Part shown: positions 40,401 through 48,058 of the stretch, piece after piece
Layout: the number at the start of each line of letters is the position of its first letter
Numbering within the stretch: the stretch's first letter is position 1
NCBI GenBank assembly: GCA_033026295.1
Contig: CM065189.1
Location: forward strand, 3,129,851 to 3,193,850
Origin: Channa striata
Lineage: Eukaryota; Chordata; Actinopteri; Anabantiformes; Channidae
Direction: 5' to 3'
DNA: 64,000 nucleotides
Translations under genes and position numbers: made by a program
Notes under the pieces: model-generated
The model's input: only the letters and a program-made list of their open reading frames with translations
Told to the model about the DNA's origin: nothing
Databases searched by the model: none

Positions 40401-43400
40401 CTTTGATTTATCCATTAATCCATAGATTATCTTCCCATTTATATATTATTTTCCCATTAAGCCCTTTTCAAATATATGTTAACTATTAATAATCATTATA
40501 ACAATGTTATAATGATAAATAAAATTACATTTCAATAAAGATATATTTCAATATTTTATTCAGTCATCTTCTCTTAAAACAGACAAATATGAGAAGTATG
40601 CATTGCAGGGAATTATTCCCCAAACAAACAATAGGCCAAGCTTAACTGGTAATCTGTATTTTACAGACTAATATAAAGTTTCTTCACAATATAATCAAAG
40701 CAAGAGCATGTTCCAGTAAAGCTAAAGGAATGTGGTATAACCTACTTTTTGCAACTCAACATCAAAATTAATAAAGAAGTGCTATGCTGTTTTGTCTCTG
40801 CCTAAAATACTCCCACAATTTAGATTATCGCAGTCAAGTGTCAGTCCATTTGTTTTTGATTTGTCAATGCACGTTATGTAAATCGACAGATTTACGGAAT
40901 CTTGTTGTTTTATTTGGGGTACGGTGCTGAGTTATTGAAAGCTTGTGTGTGTTTATTCAGGCCCCAGAGCATAAGTGTGACATGCAGGCTGTACCCAACA
41001 TAGACCATCTGCTGTCCAACATTGGCAGGCCAGGGATGCCTGGTGAGGCATCAGGTAAGTAGTCAAAATCCAATGTTATTATCATCAGTTGTAATTTATT
41101 CACATATTGTAAGAAAAATACGCACTAAAAAATGTTAAGCATGTTGCTAAAGAAATCTAAAGTATGTCACAAATCTAGAAAACGAATTAACATTAACTGA
41201 AAAACATTAACAGAATTTTGGTTTAATTGTTTTAAAAAGTGATGTGTGTTAGATGTCACTTTAAGCACCATATTTTACATACCTGCATATTGCAGCTGTG
41301 TAAAAAAGATTATTTAGGTTGTGTTTTACCAGCCTCTCAGAGTTTTGTGTGAATTACGAAATCCGCTAGGAGGCTCACCTTAACACCAAAATGTCAAAAT
41401 GGGGCTAATGACACGTAAAGAAAGCAATTGGTGTTATAGACAATAATATTAAACACATAAATAGAATTAAAACAGTAATCAAACAAATATAAGTTAACTG
41501 ACAACCTATCTACGTAAGCATCAAGTAGGCCTTTATGGTATTGTTCTCATTTCTACTCTAAAACTGTTTCAAAGACAACGTTTTTAGTTAGTTGTACACA
41601 GCCTCCACATTTTAACTGTCACAAAGTTGTGGGAAGAAGTGCTTCAATGTGGAATTATTGTAATTCTATTTGAAGAAAACACAAATCCACTTTTCTTACA
41701 TCTTAGAAAAATATTTTTTAACCTTGTTGCCACTTTGAAAATATCCTACCTTGCTATGAATGACTAATGCTAATCAAAAGCCCTAACAAATCTAGTCCTC
41801 CTCTAAATCCTCTAAATCTAGCCTTCACTCTGAAGTCTTTAGTCCTAATGCTATTGGTTGTCCTTTTCAAGTGACATTCACTTCAATGTCTTCTTTTCCC
41901 CAAAGATCTCTGTACTATTTCTTAAGCTGTTAATGCTTCTTCTGCCTGTGGATATTCATGATGTTTCACACTTTTTCTCAATTTCCATTCTTTTCTGGAC
42001 CTTTCTGCAATTTATTCCACTAGCTCAGACAGTGGATGCTCCTCTTAGGTAGGAACATATCTAATCCTTGTGTTTTTGTGCTTTTTGTGTCTATTGCACT
42101 TTTATTTTGTTTCCATTAGTCTAAGTTTCGCACCGATGTACCTGTAACTCCTGTATTGCTGACGCTAAAGGAGAACTCTAGCAACATAAAGACATACTCT
42201 AGCTCTTTAAAACAAATTTTATGGTCAACTTCTCAGAGATTTTAGAATTTTTCTGAAAGGTTGCACTATGGTGTACTGTGAATAGTCGTACATCACAACC
42301 TTTGTGCCACCCCTAACACCACTACCAGTTCAATGATAGCATGGTTCTAATCCACATTTTGTACTTTTCTAATAGAGTCCACCGCCACCAATTCACTTAA
42401 GTCAAAGGTAAGCACAAAAGCTCTTACTTCTACGTAAATTACAGGAATAGTATACTGTGTTCTGAAATATGAACTACAATTAGCATTATTTCACTTAAAT
42501 TTCAAACCTACAGCATTCTTTGGGCTCCAAGAAAGACCTTAACACTAAGGACTTCCTGCCCAAATCCATCCTCTCTGCTGTGACCCGCAAACGTAAAAAA
42601 TGTCTCAGTACCCACTTGCCAGGCAGCAGCACTGACGAGGACTCTGACCATGAGCCAGTCAAAGCCAACATCTACAAGGGAGGGGAAGGAGGGAAAGATA
42701 GTAGAGTAAAAGAAGAGGAAGCAGATGGAGAAGATACCATTTCTAAAAAGGACAAAAAGGTAAATGGGGTGATGGTTAGAGAGACAACAGAAAGAACTGA
42801 TTCACTGGAGGGAAGAAAGGAAGCTGAAAAAGAAGGGGGGGGAGGAATAAGCAATGGCATAAATAAAATCCAAAAAGAGTTCAGGCAGAGAATTACCTCA
42901 CCTGAGAATGCATCTCAGCTTCATCCAAACAGTTTCTGCTACTCCAACCACCAAAGTCATGCTGCATACATAAGATTCCCACCTATGACTGTTAGCCCTT
43001 CCAACCTTAGGCCTCAAAATGTTACAAAAGGCCACCCCATGGTCCCTTTGTGGCTGTCTCCCACCCGGCTTCCCAGCCTCTACCAGTCTCCCAGCGTTTA
43101 TCAGAGCCAGCAGCCAGAATGGAACCAACCAGTGCAAGTTCGGCACAGGAAGTCCAGATGCGGGAGGATAAGGGCTATATCCATGAATCCCGAGTTTGAG
43201 CTGGGTTGGAATAAGGACACAATCAAAGGGTGGAGTGCACAGAAAGTGGAGGTAGTCAGAGTTATTGAGGAAGGACCCGGAAAAATTGGATCTGTTGAGG
43301 TTCCTCAGGGATCAGTTGTCAAGCGAAGGTCAATTCAGCAAATAGATCCCCTTCCTTGTTTTGGCCAGCAAGCTTTTGCTCTTTCCTCCTCTTCCTCTGC

Positions 43401-43509
43401 ATGGATTAGTCAAAGCTCCACAGGATCTTCTACAGTTGTCCTTAGGAGATCAGCCTTAGGCCCACAGGAAAAGACAAAAGTGTGGCGTCGTCATACAGTG
43501 GTAGTTTAA
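19290..43509 (+). CDS. arhgap23: Rho GTPase-activating protein 23, 23 coding exons
   Basis: Joined exons give 4,563 nt in one frame (1,520 codons plus TAA). Counting from 19290: PDZ about residues 33-149 with carboxylate-binding loop GFGF (43-46); Ser/Pro-rich linker to about 715; PH about 748-858; RhoGAP about 944-1135 with arginine finger R983 in GIYRVPG; basic tail with RKRKK. RhoGAPs of this family switch off Rho/Cdc42-type GTPases at membranes. The call ARHGAP23 over its paralogue ARHGAP21 rests on ERSKSCDEGLNTF, KSFFTDG, SKRHSTSELG, ALSHW, VVLRQQPP and WRRHTVVV, which I recall from ARHGAP23. The length is close to the roughly 1,500 residues usual for it. The start is open: ATG at 19311 is possible (1,513 residues), or an upstream exon not found. 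A fish a/b duplicate cannot be assigned. Confidence 0.93.
19805..20690. repeat. Dispersed repeat family, copy 2 (intron 1)
   Basis: Begins with TTTTTGGACCCAGAAGTACAG and GGACTCAGGAGGAAG-like sequence as at 12640, and continues with CAGGCAAACAGGCAGG minisatellite-like sequence. An Glu/Gln-rich open frame (19997-20299) lies inside it and has no splice support. The same CAGGCAGGTTACCAG blocks recur near 20610. Confidence 0.5.
20697..23200 (+). mobile_element. L2-type LINE with esterase and reverse-transcriptase parts, internally deleted (intron 1)
   Basis: Sense orientation in arhgap23 intron 1. The 5' part carries an SGNH-type esterase segment (VIGDSIVRN near 21130 and YAGTND near 21275), known from ORFs of L2/CR1-group LINEs. 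Sequence then jumps past the endonuclease catalytic region to WYSSQIRNLK and later reverse-transcriptase blocks: GFRVHHSTETALIKV (22181), VLLDLSAAFDTIDH (22270), VPQGSVLGPILF (22450) and YADDTQ (about 22557). Stops and frameshifts interrupt it and it is cut off near 23190 before the 3' tail. It is inactive. Confidence 0.88.
23369..23399 (+). CDS. arhgap23: arhgap23 exon 2 (31-nt microexon)
   Basis: Acceptor TTTGTCCCACAG, donor AAAGG|GTAAAT, encodes DEENGNALGK plus one base. The DEENG block matches the start of the loop insert found in the PDZ of ARHGAP21/23. Confidence 0.85.
23540..23710. repeat. Interspersed repeat with GGTTC/GAACC inverted motifs
   Basis: Contains AATGGTTCTTTGAAGAAC, AAAGGTTCTTTGTGGAACC and AAAATGGTTCTTCTATGG. 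These self-complementary blocks are typical of a very common teleost short DNA-transposon repeat. Superfamily not determined. Confidence 0.6.
24081..24173 (+). CDS. arhgap23: arhgap23 exon 3
   Basis: Acceptor GTTTAAGCAG, donor TCAG|GTAGAA. Phase fits the previous exon only with this acceptor, not the later AGCAG. Encodes the PDZ core with LEPMDTIFVKSVKENGPA. Confidence 0.88.
25439..25517 (+). CDS. arhgap23: arhgap23 exon 4
   Basis: Acceptor TAATGCAG, donor AATAG|GTAAGA. Encodes DRLVKVNGKSILGQTYSQVI, the PDZ segment before the second helix. Confidence 0.92.
25605..25659 (+). CDS. arhgap23: arhgap23 exon 5
   Basis: Acceptor TTTTTTGTAG, donor TTG|GTAAGT. Encodes ANIMELTIMPKDEDVLQL, the last PDZ strand. 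Confidence 0.93.
26385..27765 (+). CDS. arhgap23: arhgap23 exon 6 (large linker exon)
   Basis: Acceptor CCTGTCCTCAG, donor TATAG|GTTAGT, 1,381 nt, residues about 151-610. Ser/Pro/His-rich and probably disordered. Conserved islands include YSQDAYLKGNEPYSGEA, PEPPPLCY, ALSHW, SASQDHLAELG, YKSYSPSF and VVLRQQPPSSRRK. The last codon is split and joins to give SVPFIDEPTSPS. Confidence 0.95.
27766..29790 (+). other. arhgap23 intron 6, no further features seen
   Basis: About 2 kb of AT-rich intron. No repeat or exon recognised. Confidence 0.5.
29791..29955 (+). CDS. arhgap23: arhgap23 exon 7
   Basis: Acceptor GACCTTGCAG, donor TCCA|GTGAGT. Encodes DEPTSPSTDLQA and a Ser/Thr/Pro-rich run ending RSQDSS, matching the block before GRRSSYLLA in ARHGAP23. 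Confidence 0.92.
30684..30728. repeat. Perfect 19-bp hairpin in intron 7
   Basis: Arms 30684-30702 (ACACATTATATTTGTATTA) and 30710-30728 are exact inverted complements with a 7-nt loop. Confidence 0.9.
30867..30975 (+). CDS. arhgap23: arhgap23 exon 8
   Basis: Acceptor GTCTTTTCAG, donor TTCTC|GTAAGT. Encodes SIKGRRSSYLLAITTERSKS then CDEGLNTFKEE, near-identical in wording to ARHGAP23. Confidence 0.94.
31522..31562. repeat. Perfect 18-bp hairpin in intron 8
   Basis: Arms 31522-31539 (CACTTATTTATGTCTTGT) and 31545-31562 are exact inverted complements with a 5-nt loop. Confidence 0.9.
32653..32692 (+). CDS. arhgap23: arhgap23 exon 9 (40 nt)
   Basis: Acceptor GTTTTATAG, donor GGA|GTGAGT. Encodes HLPKRVKSFFTDG. 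The next exon lies only 113 nt further on. Confidence 0.88.
32806..32943 (+). CDS. arhgap23: arhgap23 exon 10 (start of PH domain)
   Basis: Acceptor TTATGTTTCAG, donor AAG|GTGCAA, 46 codons, phase 0 at both ends. Encodes SLESLRTQEEARSKRHST then ITFSDVRKEGWLHYKQIL. The start was set by frame and by the match SLESLRT; an earlier AG at 32757-32758 would break the frame. Confidence 0.9.
32944..34337 (+). other. arhgap23 intron 10
   Basis: AT-rich. Contains a short (CATTTA)n run at about 33198-33220. Nothing else recognised. Confidence 0.5.
34338..34646 (+). CDS. arhgap23: arhgap23 exon 11 (PH domain core)
   Basis: Acceptor CTCATTGTAG, donor GAG|GTTGGT, 103 codons. Encodes MRPWKRVFSVLRSHSLFLYK, IDIAYSETKRKH and FCEYLLQAEDRDDMLAWIR. 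The Trp in the last block is the hallmark Trp of the PH C-terminal helix. The donor GTTGGT is weak, but the downstream exon joins in frame. Confidence 0.92.
34723..34784 (+). CDS. arhgap23: arhgap23 exon 12
   Basis: Acceptor TTTATTCCAG, donor ACAG|GTCAGT. Encodes SKQALINKKLNDYRKH, matching the post-PH helix of the family. Only 76 nt separate it from exon 11. Confidence 0.92.
34802..34837. repeat. Perfect 15-bp hairpin in intron 12
   Basis: Arms 34802-34816 (GAGCCACACAAGCTT) and 34823-34837 are exact inverted complements with a 6-nt loop, 17 nt past the exon 12 donor. Confidence 0.9.
34957..35185. repeat. Perfect 51-bp foldback element in intron 12
   Basis: Arms 34957-35007 and 35135-35185 are exact inverted complements over 51 bp. 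They enclose 127 nt that hold a second inverted repeat (arms 35059-35071, CATGTCAAATTGC, and 35088-35100). The transcript could form a long stem with an inner hairpin. Confidence 0.93.
35408..35514 (+). CDS. arhgap23: arhgap23 exon 13
   Basis: Acceptor CTTCATGCAG, donor ACTG|GTGGGT. Encodes LTGNKSDSSPRTNRIMPHFL and on to NRASRT, a polar linker between PH and RhoGAP. It is less conserved in my memory of the family, but phases at both ends fit. Confidence 0.85.
35515..37311 (+). other. arhgap23 intron 13
   Basis: AT-rich with a small TA/CATA simple repeat at about 37035-37072 and a GAAA run near 36805-36822. No exon seen. Confidence 0.5.
37312..37424 (+). CDS. arhgap23: arhgap23 exon 14
   Basis: Acceptor TTCAAACTCAG, donor AAA|GTAAGT. 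Encodes ALWGINIIKKTKKPDTPKAF then GVRLEECQPAVNNK, the start of the RhoGAP domain. Confidence 0.94.
37563..38985 (-). mobile_element. L2-type LINE 3' half, antisense (intron 14)
   Basis: Minus-strand LINE with the shared 3' tail at 37563, the C-terminal ORF2 blocks (SRLDYCNSLLLG, AATRLLTGIGKRDHISPSLA) and, towards 38985, a degraded reverse-transcriptase palm (complement of the VPQGSVLGPILF-type region near 38790-38830). Stops and small deletions make it inactive. Confidence 0.85.
39043..39195 (+). CDS. arhgap23: arhgap23 exon 15 (RhoGAP arginine finger)
   Basis: Acceptor CCTCTCCATAG, donor GAG|GTGTGG, 51 codons. Encodes FVPLIVEMCCGVVEATGLEY then TGIYRVPGNNAMV. The catalytic arginine codon is AGG at 39115-39117. 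Confidence 0.95.
39354..39432 (+). CDS. arhgap23: arhgap23 exon 16
   Basis: Acceptor GTCTTCACAG, donor GATG|GTGACA. Encodes [20 protein letters not shown] then EPLFTD, a core RhoGAP helix pair. Confidence 0.95.
39639..39712 (+). CDS. arhgap23: arhgap23 exon 17
   Basis: Acceptor GTGCCAACAG, donor CTG|GTATGT. Encodes KYNDLIDANRIEDAEDRLKT then MKKL. Confidence 0.95.
39835..39924 (+). CDS. arhgap23: arhgap23 exon 18
   Basis: Acceptor CTTTATATAG, donor AAG|GTAGCA. Encodes IHDLPDHYYHTLKFLVGHLK then KVADHSEKNK. Confidence 0.95.
40037..40162 (+). CDS. arhgap23: arhgap23 exon 19
   Basis: Acceptor TTATTTTCAG, donor CAT|GTAATG. Encodes [20 protein letters not shown] then NMTDMVTHMPDRYKIVETL, the conserved C-terminal half of RhoGAP with the NLA-VFGP motif. 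Confidence 0.95.
40262..40306 (+). CDS. arhgap23: arhgap23 exon 20
   Basis: Acceptor CTTCAACAG, donor AAG|GTATGT, 15 codons. Encodes YDWFFSDGELDKEEK, the end of RhoGAP. Confidence 0.93.
40961..41054 (+). CDS. arhgap23: arhgap23 exon 21
   Basis: Acceptor GTTTATTCAG, donor TCAG|GTAAGT. Encodes QAVPNIDHLLSNIGRPGMPG, a short conserved motif after RhoGAP in ARHGAP21/23. Confidence 0.93.
41055..42375 (+). other. arhgap23 intron 21, no further features seen
   Basis: AT-rich intron. No repeat or exon recognised. Confidence 0.5.
42376..42407 (+). CDS. arhgap23: arhgap23 exon 22 (32 nt)
   Basis: Acceptor CTTTTCTAATAG, donor AAG|GTAAGC. Encodes STATNSLKSK, matching the SxxKSKGSW region of the family. 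Confidence 0.85.
42514..43509 (+). CDS. arhgap23: arhgap23 exon 23 (last exon, TAA stop)
   Basis: Acceptor ACCTACAG, open to TAA at 43507-43509, 331 residues. Begins HSLGSKKDLNTKDF and SAVTRKRKKC with a basic cluster, then STDEDSDHEP, a Lys/Glu-rich run, and a less conserved part. The final residues VWRRHTVVV equal a block that is internal in mammalian ARHGAP23, so this fish protein lacks the later tail or reaches it by splicing at the potential donor GTG|GTAGTT. Confidence 0.9.
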   Translation, partial: HSLGSKKDLNTKDFLPKSILSAVTRKRKKCLSTHLPGSSTDEDSDHEPVKANIYKGGEGGKDSRVKEEEADGEDTISKKDKKVNGVMVRETTERTDSLEGRKEAEKEGGGGISNGINKIQKEFRQRITSPENASQLHPNSFCYSNHQSHAAYIRFPPMTVSPSNLRPQNVTKGHPMVPLWLSPTRLPSLYQSPSVYQSQQPEWNQPVQVRHRKSRCGRIRAISMNPEFELGWNKDTIKGWSAQKVEVVRVIEEGPGKIGSVEVPQGSVVKRRSIQQIDPLPCFGQQAFALSSSSSAWISQSSTGSSTVVLRRSALGPQEKTKVWRRHTVVV

Positions 43510-43795
43510 CCTGTCACCTGTTCGATTCAGTGATTTGTATTTAGCAATACTGAGCACTTGCCCTTTACTCAAGTGCCACTGATTCTAAAGACAAGTGTTA
43601 GTTGTCTTCAGGCTCTGCTGTCATTTTTTGACCATAACGCTGAAGATGTATGTGCATTTTTTAGGAGTTTTATTCCACCAAAGGACAACATCCAATTCTA
43701 ATGCACAAATAGTTTCCAAGCTATTTCTCTTTGCTCCTTTACTTACAAATAACTTTATATGCACTTATAAAGTACCATCTCCTTATTATACTGTT

Positions 43796-43801
43796 AATAA
43801 A
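43796..43801 (+). terminator. Candidate arhgap23 polyadenylation signal
   Basis: AATAAA 287 nt after the stop codon. Other AATAAA motifs downstream near 44680 lie in the Tc1 remnant. No transcript evidence. Confidence 0.45.
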
Positions 43802-43809
43802 ATGTTGGG

Positions 43810-44574
43810 ATTAATGAGAACTGAGATCCTGATCTATCATGGAAATACTCCCAGAAAAATATATCTGCAGGACTGTCAGTTTTCGACAGTGTGACATCAC
43901 AGCCCTTGAAATTACTTCCGTTCCCTTTACAAACTCATCCAAAGGCCCGTGTGGATTCAAAGTGAACTTCCATGATCTTTGGAGAGAAACTCTTTTTTCT
44001 GGATAATGTAACTTGGGCTATTATGCCAAAACTTCCATGGACCAAACAGTGCATGCATATAAAATATGCAGTTCCTCTGTGTTTAACCCAAGTCTGTTGT
44101 GTTGCTTTGTGTATGTGTAAAACCAGAGCTGTTTTATCAATTAAGCAAAAATGTTTGAGGCAGCTATTTGAAGTTATGCCAAGAAATGTTTTTGTTTTAT
44201 TTGAGTAATTGTACAGTGTATGGAGACACTATGAGCCAAGTGACAACCTTTAGTATTATTCCAGTGTCTAATGTGCCATGATAATAGTATTATGAAGATA
44301 GTATTGTCATAATAGTAGCTGAGTGAGCAATTAACCAACTTAAATCCAAAAACTAACCTGAGAGTTATTTTTGCATTTTTATTTTTACATAAGTAATTTT
44401 GTTTGTATCCCAGAACTTCTGAGATTCCGAGAAAACAAAATGGAGCTGAACCAAACTGTACTGCCAAGCACTGTGATCATATCTAGAGCAGCCTGTGATT
44501 CTTTCAGTGCCCTTGTGAATTTTGTAACAATTGTACAAAGCCTTGTTAAGTTAAACTATCTGTGTGCATATATT
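43810..44574. other. Intergenic DNA past arhgap23
   Basis: May hold more of the arhgap23 3' UTR. No other feature recognised. Confidence 0.4.
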
Positions 44575-45890
44575 ATATACAACCCTAATTCCCCAAAACG
44601 TGGGAATTAGGGTTGTCCATATATACTGTAAAAATAGAAAGCAGTGATCTGCAAATTGCATCAACCCATATTTTATTCATAATAAAACATAAACAATATA
44701 TCAAATGTTGTTGCTGAGACATTTTACCATTTCATGGACAATATTAGCTCCTTTTGAATTTCATGGCATTACCTCTTAAAAATCTTAAAAGGGGGCCATC
44801 AAAAGCCTTGAAAAGTTATTGCCACAAATCAAAAACAAATGAAGTGGCATTGAAAATCTAAAAAGGTTAATTGGCAAAATGTCAGTAAAATGACTGGATA
44901 TAAATGGAGCATTTCAGAGAGGCACAGCCTCTCGAATGTAAAGATGTGCAGAGGTTCACCAATTTGCAACAAACTGTGAGAAAAAAAATGCGGAACAATT
45001 TAAGAAAAACATTTTATCTCATTAGAATTTTGAAGACTTTGAAGATCCCACCATCTACAGTATATAATATAATCAAACAAGTTAGAGAATCAGGAGGAAT
45101 CTCTGTGTGCATGGGACAAGGCTGAATCTTTGAGCCTCTGGGCTCTCAGGTGGCACTTCATCAAAAAAAGAAAATTATACTCTACTTGACATTACTGCAT
45201 GGGCTAAGGAACACTTCCAGAAATCCCTGTATGTAAATGTAGTTTGCGGTGTAATTCACAACTGTCAAATCAATTTAATTTAATCCATGTCGGCATCGAG
45301 AAGAGCACATGGATTTCAGGAACCGCCCTTCAGGAACCACCCTCAGAAAAACATCTACTACTTCTCTTTCGGCTTTTCCCATCAGGCGTCGCCATTTCCA
45401 CTTCACTCTATCCGGAGCATCTTCTACTCTGACACCAGCTAACCTCATGTCCTCTGTTAGAACATCCATATATCTCCTCTTTGGTCGTCCTCTCGCCCTC
45501 ACAAAAACATGAATGTAGAAAAACATTTGCATACAGTGGCCAACATCATTCCTTTTTCCTTCGAAGCTGTCAGTTCTTTGAGTTTGGAAATAAAGCATTT
45601 TATAGCATATAGCAATTAGCATTTTATTGTATCTCACTTGTAGACCTTAACTCCTTCCATTATAAAAGCATGACTTTGCAGGAGGCAAGTCCGGGTGATG
45701 GCCTGCCTGAAGTCCAGACCTTAACGAATAGAAAACATTCGGCACATCAGAAAATGAGAAATCCGGCAACCCTTTAAAGAAGAGGGGATTCTACACAATG
45801 GTAAACATAGTGTTGCGATTTTATTCAGAATGAGCTTATTTTTTTCATGAAATGGTGAAATGTGAATGGCTTCATGCTAAGCTGAGTGTG
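44575..45890 (+). mobile_element. Tc1/mariner-type transposon, dead, with an RTE insertion
   Basis: Begins with ACAACCCTAATTCCC, similar to the terminal repeat of a common fish Tc1-like family, followed at once by an inverted copy (arms 44579-44593 and 44602-44616). A frame at 44904-45125 ends PSTVYNIIKQVRESGGISVC, the helix-turn-helix part of a Tc1-type transposase. Sequence near 45690-45870 (GGCCTGCCTGAAGTCCAGACC, then TGGTAAACAT and GAATGAGCTTATTTTT) matches the far end of the same family. The catalytic DDE part is missing, and an antisense RTE 3' piece sits at about 45290-45512. Confidence 0.75.
45285..45512 (-). mobile_element. RTE-type LINE C-terminal fragment
   Basis: Minus-strand frame reads GRPKRRYMDVLTEDMRLAGV then DRVKWKWRRLM, the conserved C-terminal tail block of RTE-type ORFs (GRPKK-W-DVV-EDM). 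It interrupts the Tc1 remnant. Confidence 0.7.
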
Positions 45891-46306
45891 TGTGGTAGTC
45901 TGAGGTGTGATACTGGCCTAATAAAATTACATTTTTAAGGGTAAAAAAAAGGCTATGGATTTTGTTCCTTATCACCAATACTGAAAATGTATTTGATTAG
46001 AACTATTTAATGGCCAGTATAAACAGAATATTTATATATAGTATTGCAACAAATTGTTTATTGAAACAATAAGTGGTACACATAAGACAAAGTTATAAAA
46101 TATATAAATGTCTATGTCTTAATGTCCTAAGCAAGGTCCAGAGCTGCTACCAAAACTTTGCTAGTTAACTCCTCTTGCAGAGCAAAAACAATGCCAAATT
46201 TTTTCTACACTAACCTGCTGGACACTGCTGCTATCAATGAAGGCTATCGACAGCATCATCTTCTAGTATGAACATTTATCAGTGCTAGTGTGGCAGGGTG
46301 TAAGAT
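45891..46306. other. Intergenic DNA, nothing recognised
   Basis: AT-rich, no supported features. Confidence 0.4.
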
Positions 46307-46364
46307 CAGTGGTCCCCAACCTTTTTTGCACCACAGACCAATTTAATGTCAGACAATTTGCCGG

Positions 46365-46555
46365 AACTGTGGTGCAGTAGGTAGTGCGGTCCATCTTACA
46401 GAGGCTGGTTTGATCCCCGGCTCACATGTTGAAGCAATACACTGAACCCCTGCTTAGTTTGCTCCCAGTGAGCATTGGCCAGCCCTGTGTGAGTGATTGT
46501 GAGTGTGAAAGTGTCTTTAGTACCAACAGGTACAAAAGTGCTATATTGTGCAGAC
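46365..46555 (+). repeat. tRNA-derived SINE
   Basis: Head GTGGTGCAGTAGGTAGTGCG (box A-like) and GGTTTGATCCC (box B-like) 40-50 nt on, then a body with GCTCCCAGTGAGCATTGGCCA and AAAAGTGCTATAT. The body matches the element at 47557-47815. Confidence 0.7.
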
Positions 46556-46759
46556 CATCATCAATATTTTTATGGCCTTTACGGTGTGGGAGATAAATAA
46601 AAAGAAAAAAAAAAGAAAAAATATACGACCTACATAAAAACTTGTATTTTGTAAATATAATAATAAACATGAATCCACTGTGTATGCAACTGTATAAGCA
46701 GCATTGTCGTAACATCGTGCCAACATCATAATTTGAGTAACGGCTGTTCAGCCCTACAC

Positions 46760-46835
46760 TTTCAGCTGAGAGAAATAAAGGGCCGGCTCGCAGGCTAAAG
46801 AAAACATCCAGACCAGAGGCTGAAAAAAGGTAACA
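46760..46835. repeat. Repeat shared with 50875-50943
   Basis: GAGAGAAATAAAGGGCCGGC, then TCGCAGGCTAAAGAAAAC and TCCAGACCAGAGGCTG. The second copy at 50875-50943 differs at only a few positions. This copy lies inside the hAT-type element, so the other may be a fragment of the same family. Confidence 0.75.
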
Positions 46836-47556
46836 CATGACCCAGGCAAGCATCTAGACATGCGTCAAAAGTTATAGACAGGTGTGACGGAGAAAATAAA
46901 ACATCGTCTAGAATCAGATAATAAATAAAACAAATAATGTAAGTTATCTATTTTGTCTGTGCAGCCGGGTACCAATTAACCCTGGGGTTGGGGACCCCTG
47001 GTGTACCCCTGGAGGACAATAAGAAATATTTAACCCACTCACATCAACAGACATTATACTGAGAGGGAAGAAATATAATGTCAATGAATGACAATTTTTT
47101 TTTAAATCAATAAATATTTTTTATTGATACATATTATTTTTACAACTGGAGTTCAAATTTTTCAAAATTACTTTTTAACACGGTATTATTCAACCCCTAG
47201 CTTCATCCTTTGGCTTTTATAACTTCTAAAAAATGTTTTCAGTAAGTGCTGACAAGCTTCCTACAGGTCTAAATAGGAATCTTTGTCCATCTTTCATGTG
47301 CAAAGGCCTCTAGTTTATTGATGTTTGATGGTTTCTTTGCTGCAACTGCCCTCTTTAAATCCCATCAAAAATTTTCGTTTAGATTTTAATCTAGTGACTG
47401 ACTTAGAAGGCCAATCAAACATGTTCCAGAAACCTTTTCTCAACTAAGCTTTGGTTGACTTGGAGGTGTGCTTGAGGTCACTATCTTGCCTGAAAGTCCA
47501 ATGATCACCAAGGTTTAATTTGTCATCAGAAGACATCACATTACTCTTTAATATGG

Positions 47557-47815
47557 GGTGGCTGTAGCCTAGCTTAAAGGCAGTTTCCCATGGACCACAG
47601 GGTCAGTGGCTTGATTCCCAGTCCCTCCTCACCTTGTGCGGTGACTGTGTCCCCCGCTTAGTTGCTCCCAGTGAGCGCCGGCCAGCTGCATAACAGCTCC
47701 CCCATCGGTGTATGAATGTGTGTGTGTTTGAGAGTGTGAATGGGTAAGAAGCCGTGTAAAGCGCTTTGAGTACCAAAAGGTGGAAAAGCGCTATATAAGT
47801 GCAGACCATTTACCA
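47557..47815 (+). repeat. tRNA-derived SINE nested in the Tc1 element
   Basis: Head GGTGGCTGTAGCCTAGCTTA with GGCTTGATTCCC as box B-like, then CGCTTAGTTGCTCCCAGTGA, GCGCCGGCCAGCTGCATA, and a tail AAAGCGCTTTGAGTACC ... AAAGCGCTATATAAGTG and CCATTTACC. The best preserved copy of this family in the window. Confidence 0.75.
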
Positions 47816-48058
47816 TTTACCCTGAACCTCAAGGTGTGCACCTATATAAGCAGCCATAATGGCCTGGTATGGCCAGGTACACATTCAAAATTGCCAATTT
47901 CTGCTGCAGAAAAACAGCCCTACGTCGTCAATGACCCACCTCTATGCTCAACTGTGGAGATGTTATTCTGGTCCTAAGCCTGGCCCTTTACATGCCAGAC
48001 ATACTGCTGGTGCATATGTCCAAACATTTCCAATTGGGTTTCATCAGTCCATAGATCT

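Larger units (their letters stand above)
46307..47000. mobile_element. hAT-type non-autonomous element with nested SINE
   Basis: Ends CAGTGGTCCCCAACC (46307-46321) and GGTTGGGGACCCCTG (46986-47000) are inverted complements at 13 of 15 positions and match the CAG-TGGTxCCCAACC ends of vertebrate hAT elements. The flanks share only GTGTA, so the 8-bp target duplication is not clean. It encloses a SINE copy at 46365-46555. Confidence 0.7.

Noticed and set aside
19290..43509. Assignment to ARHGAP21
   Set aside because: PDZ and RhoGAP blocks fit both paralogues, but ERSKSCDEGLNTF, KSFFTDG, SKRHSTSELG, VVLRQQPP and WRRHTVVV agree with ARHGAP23 as I recall it.
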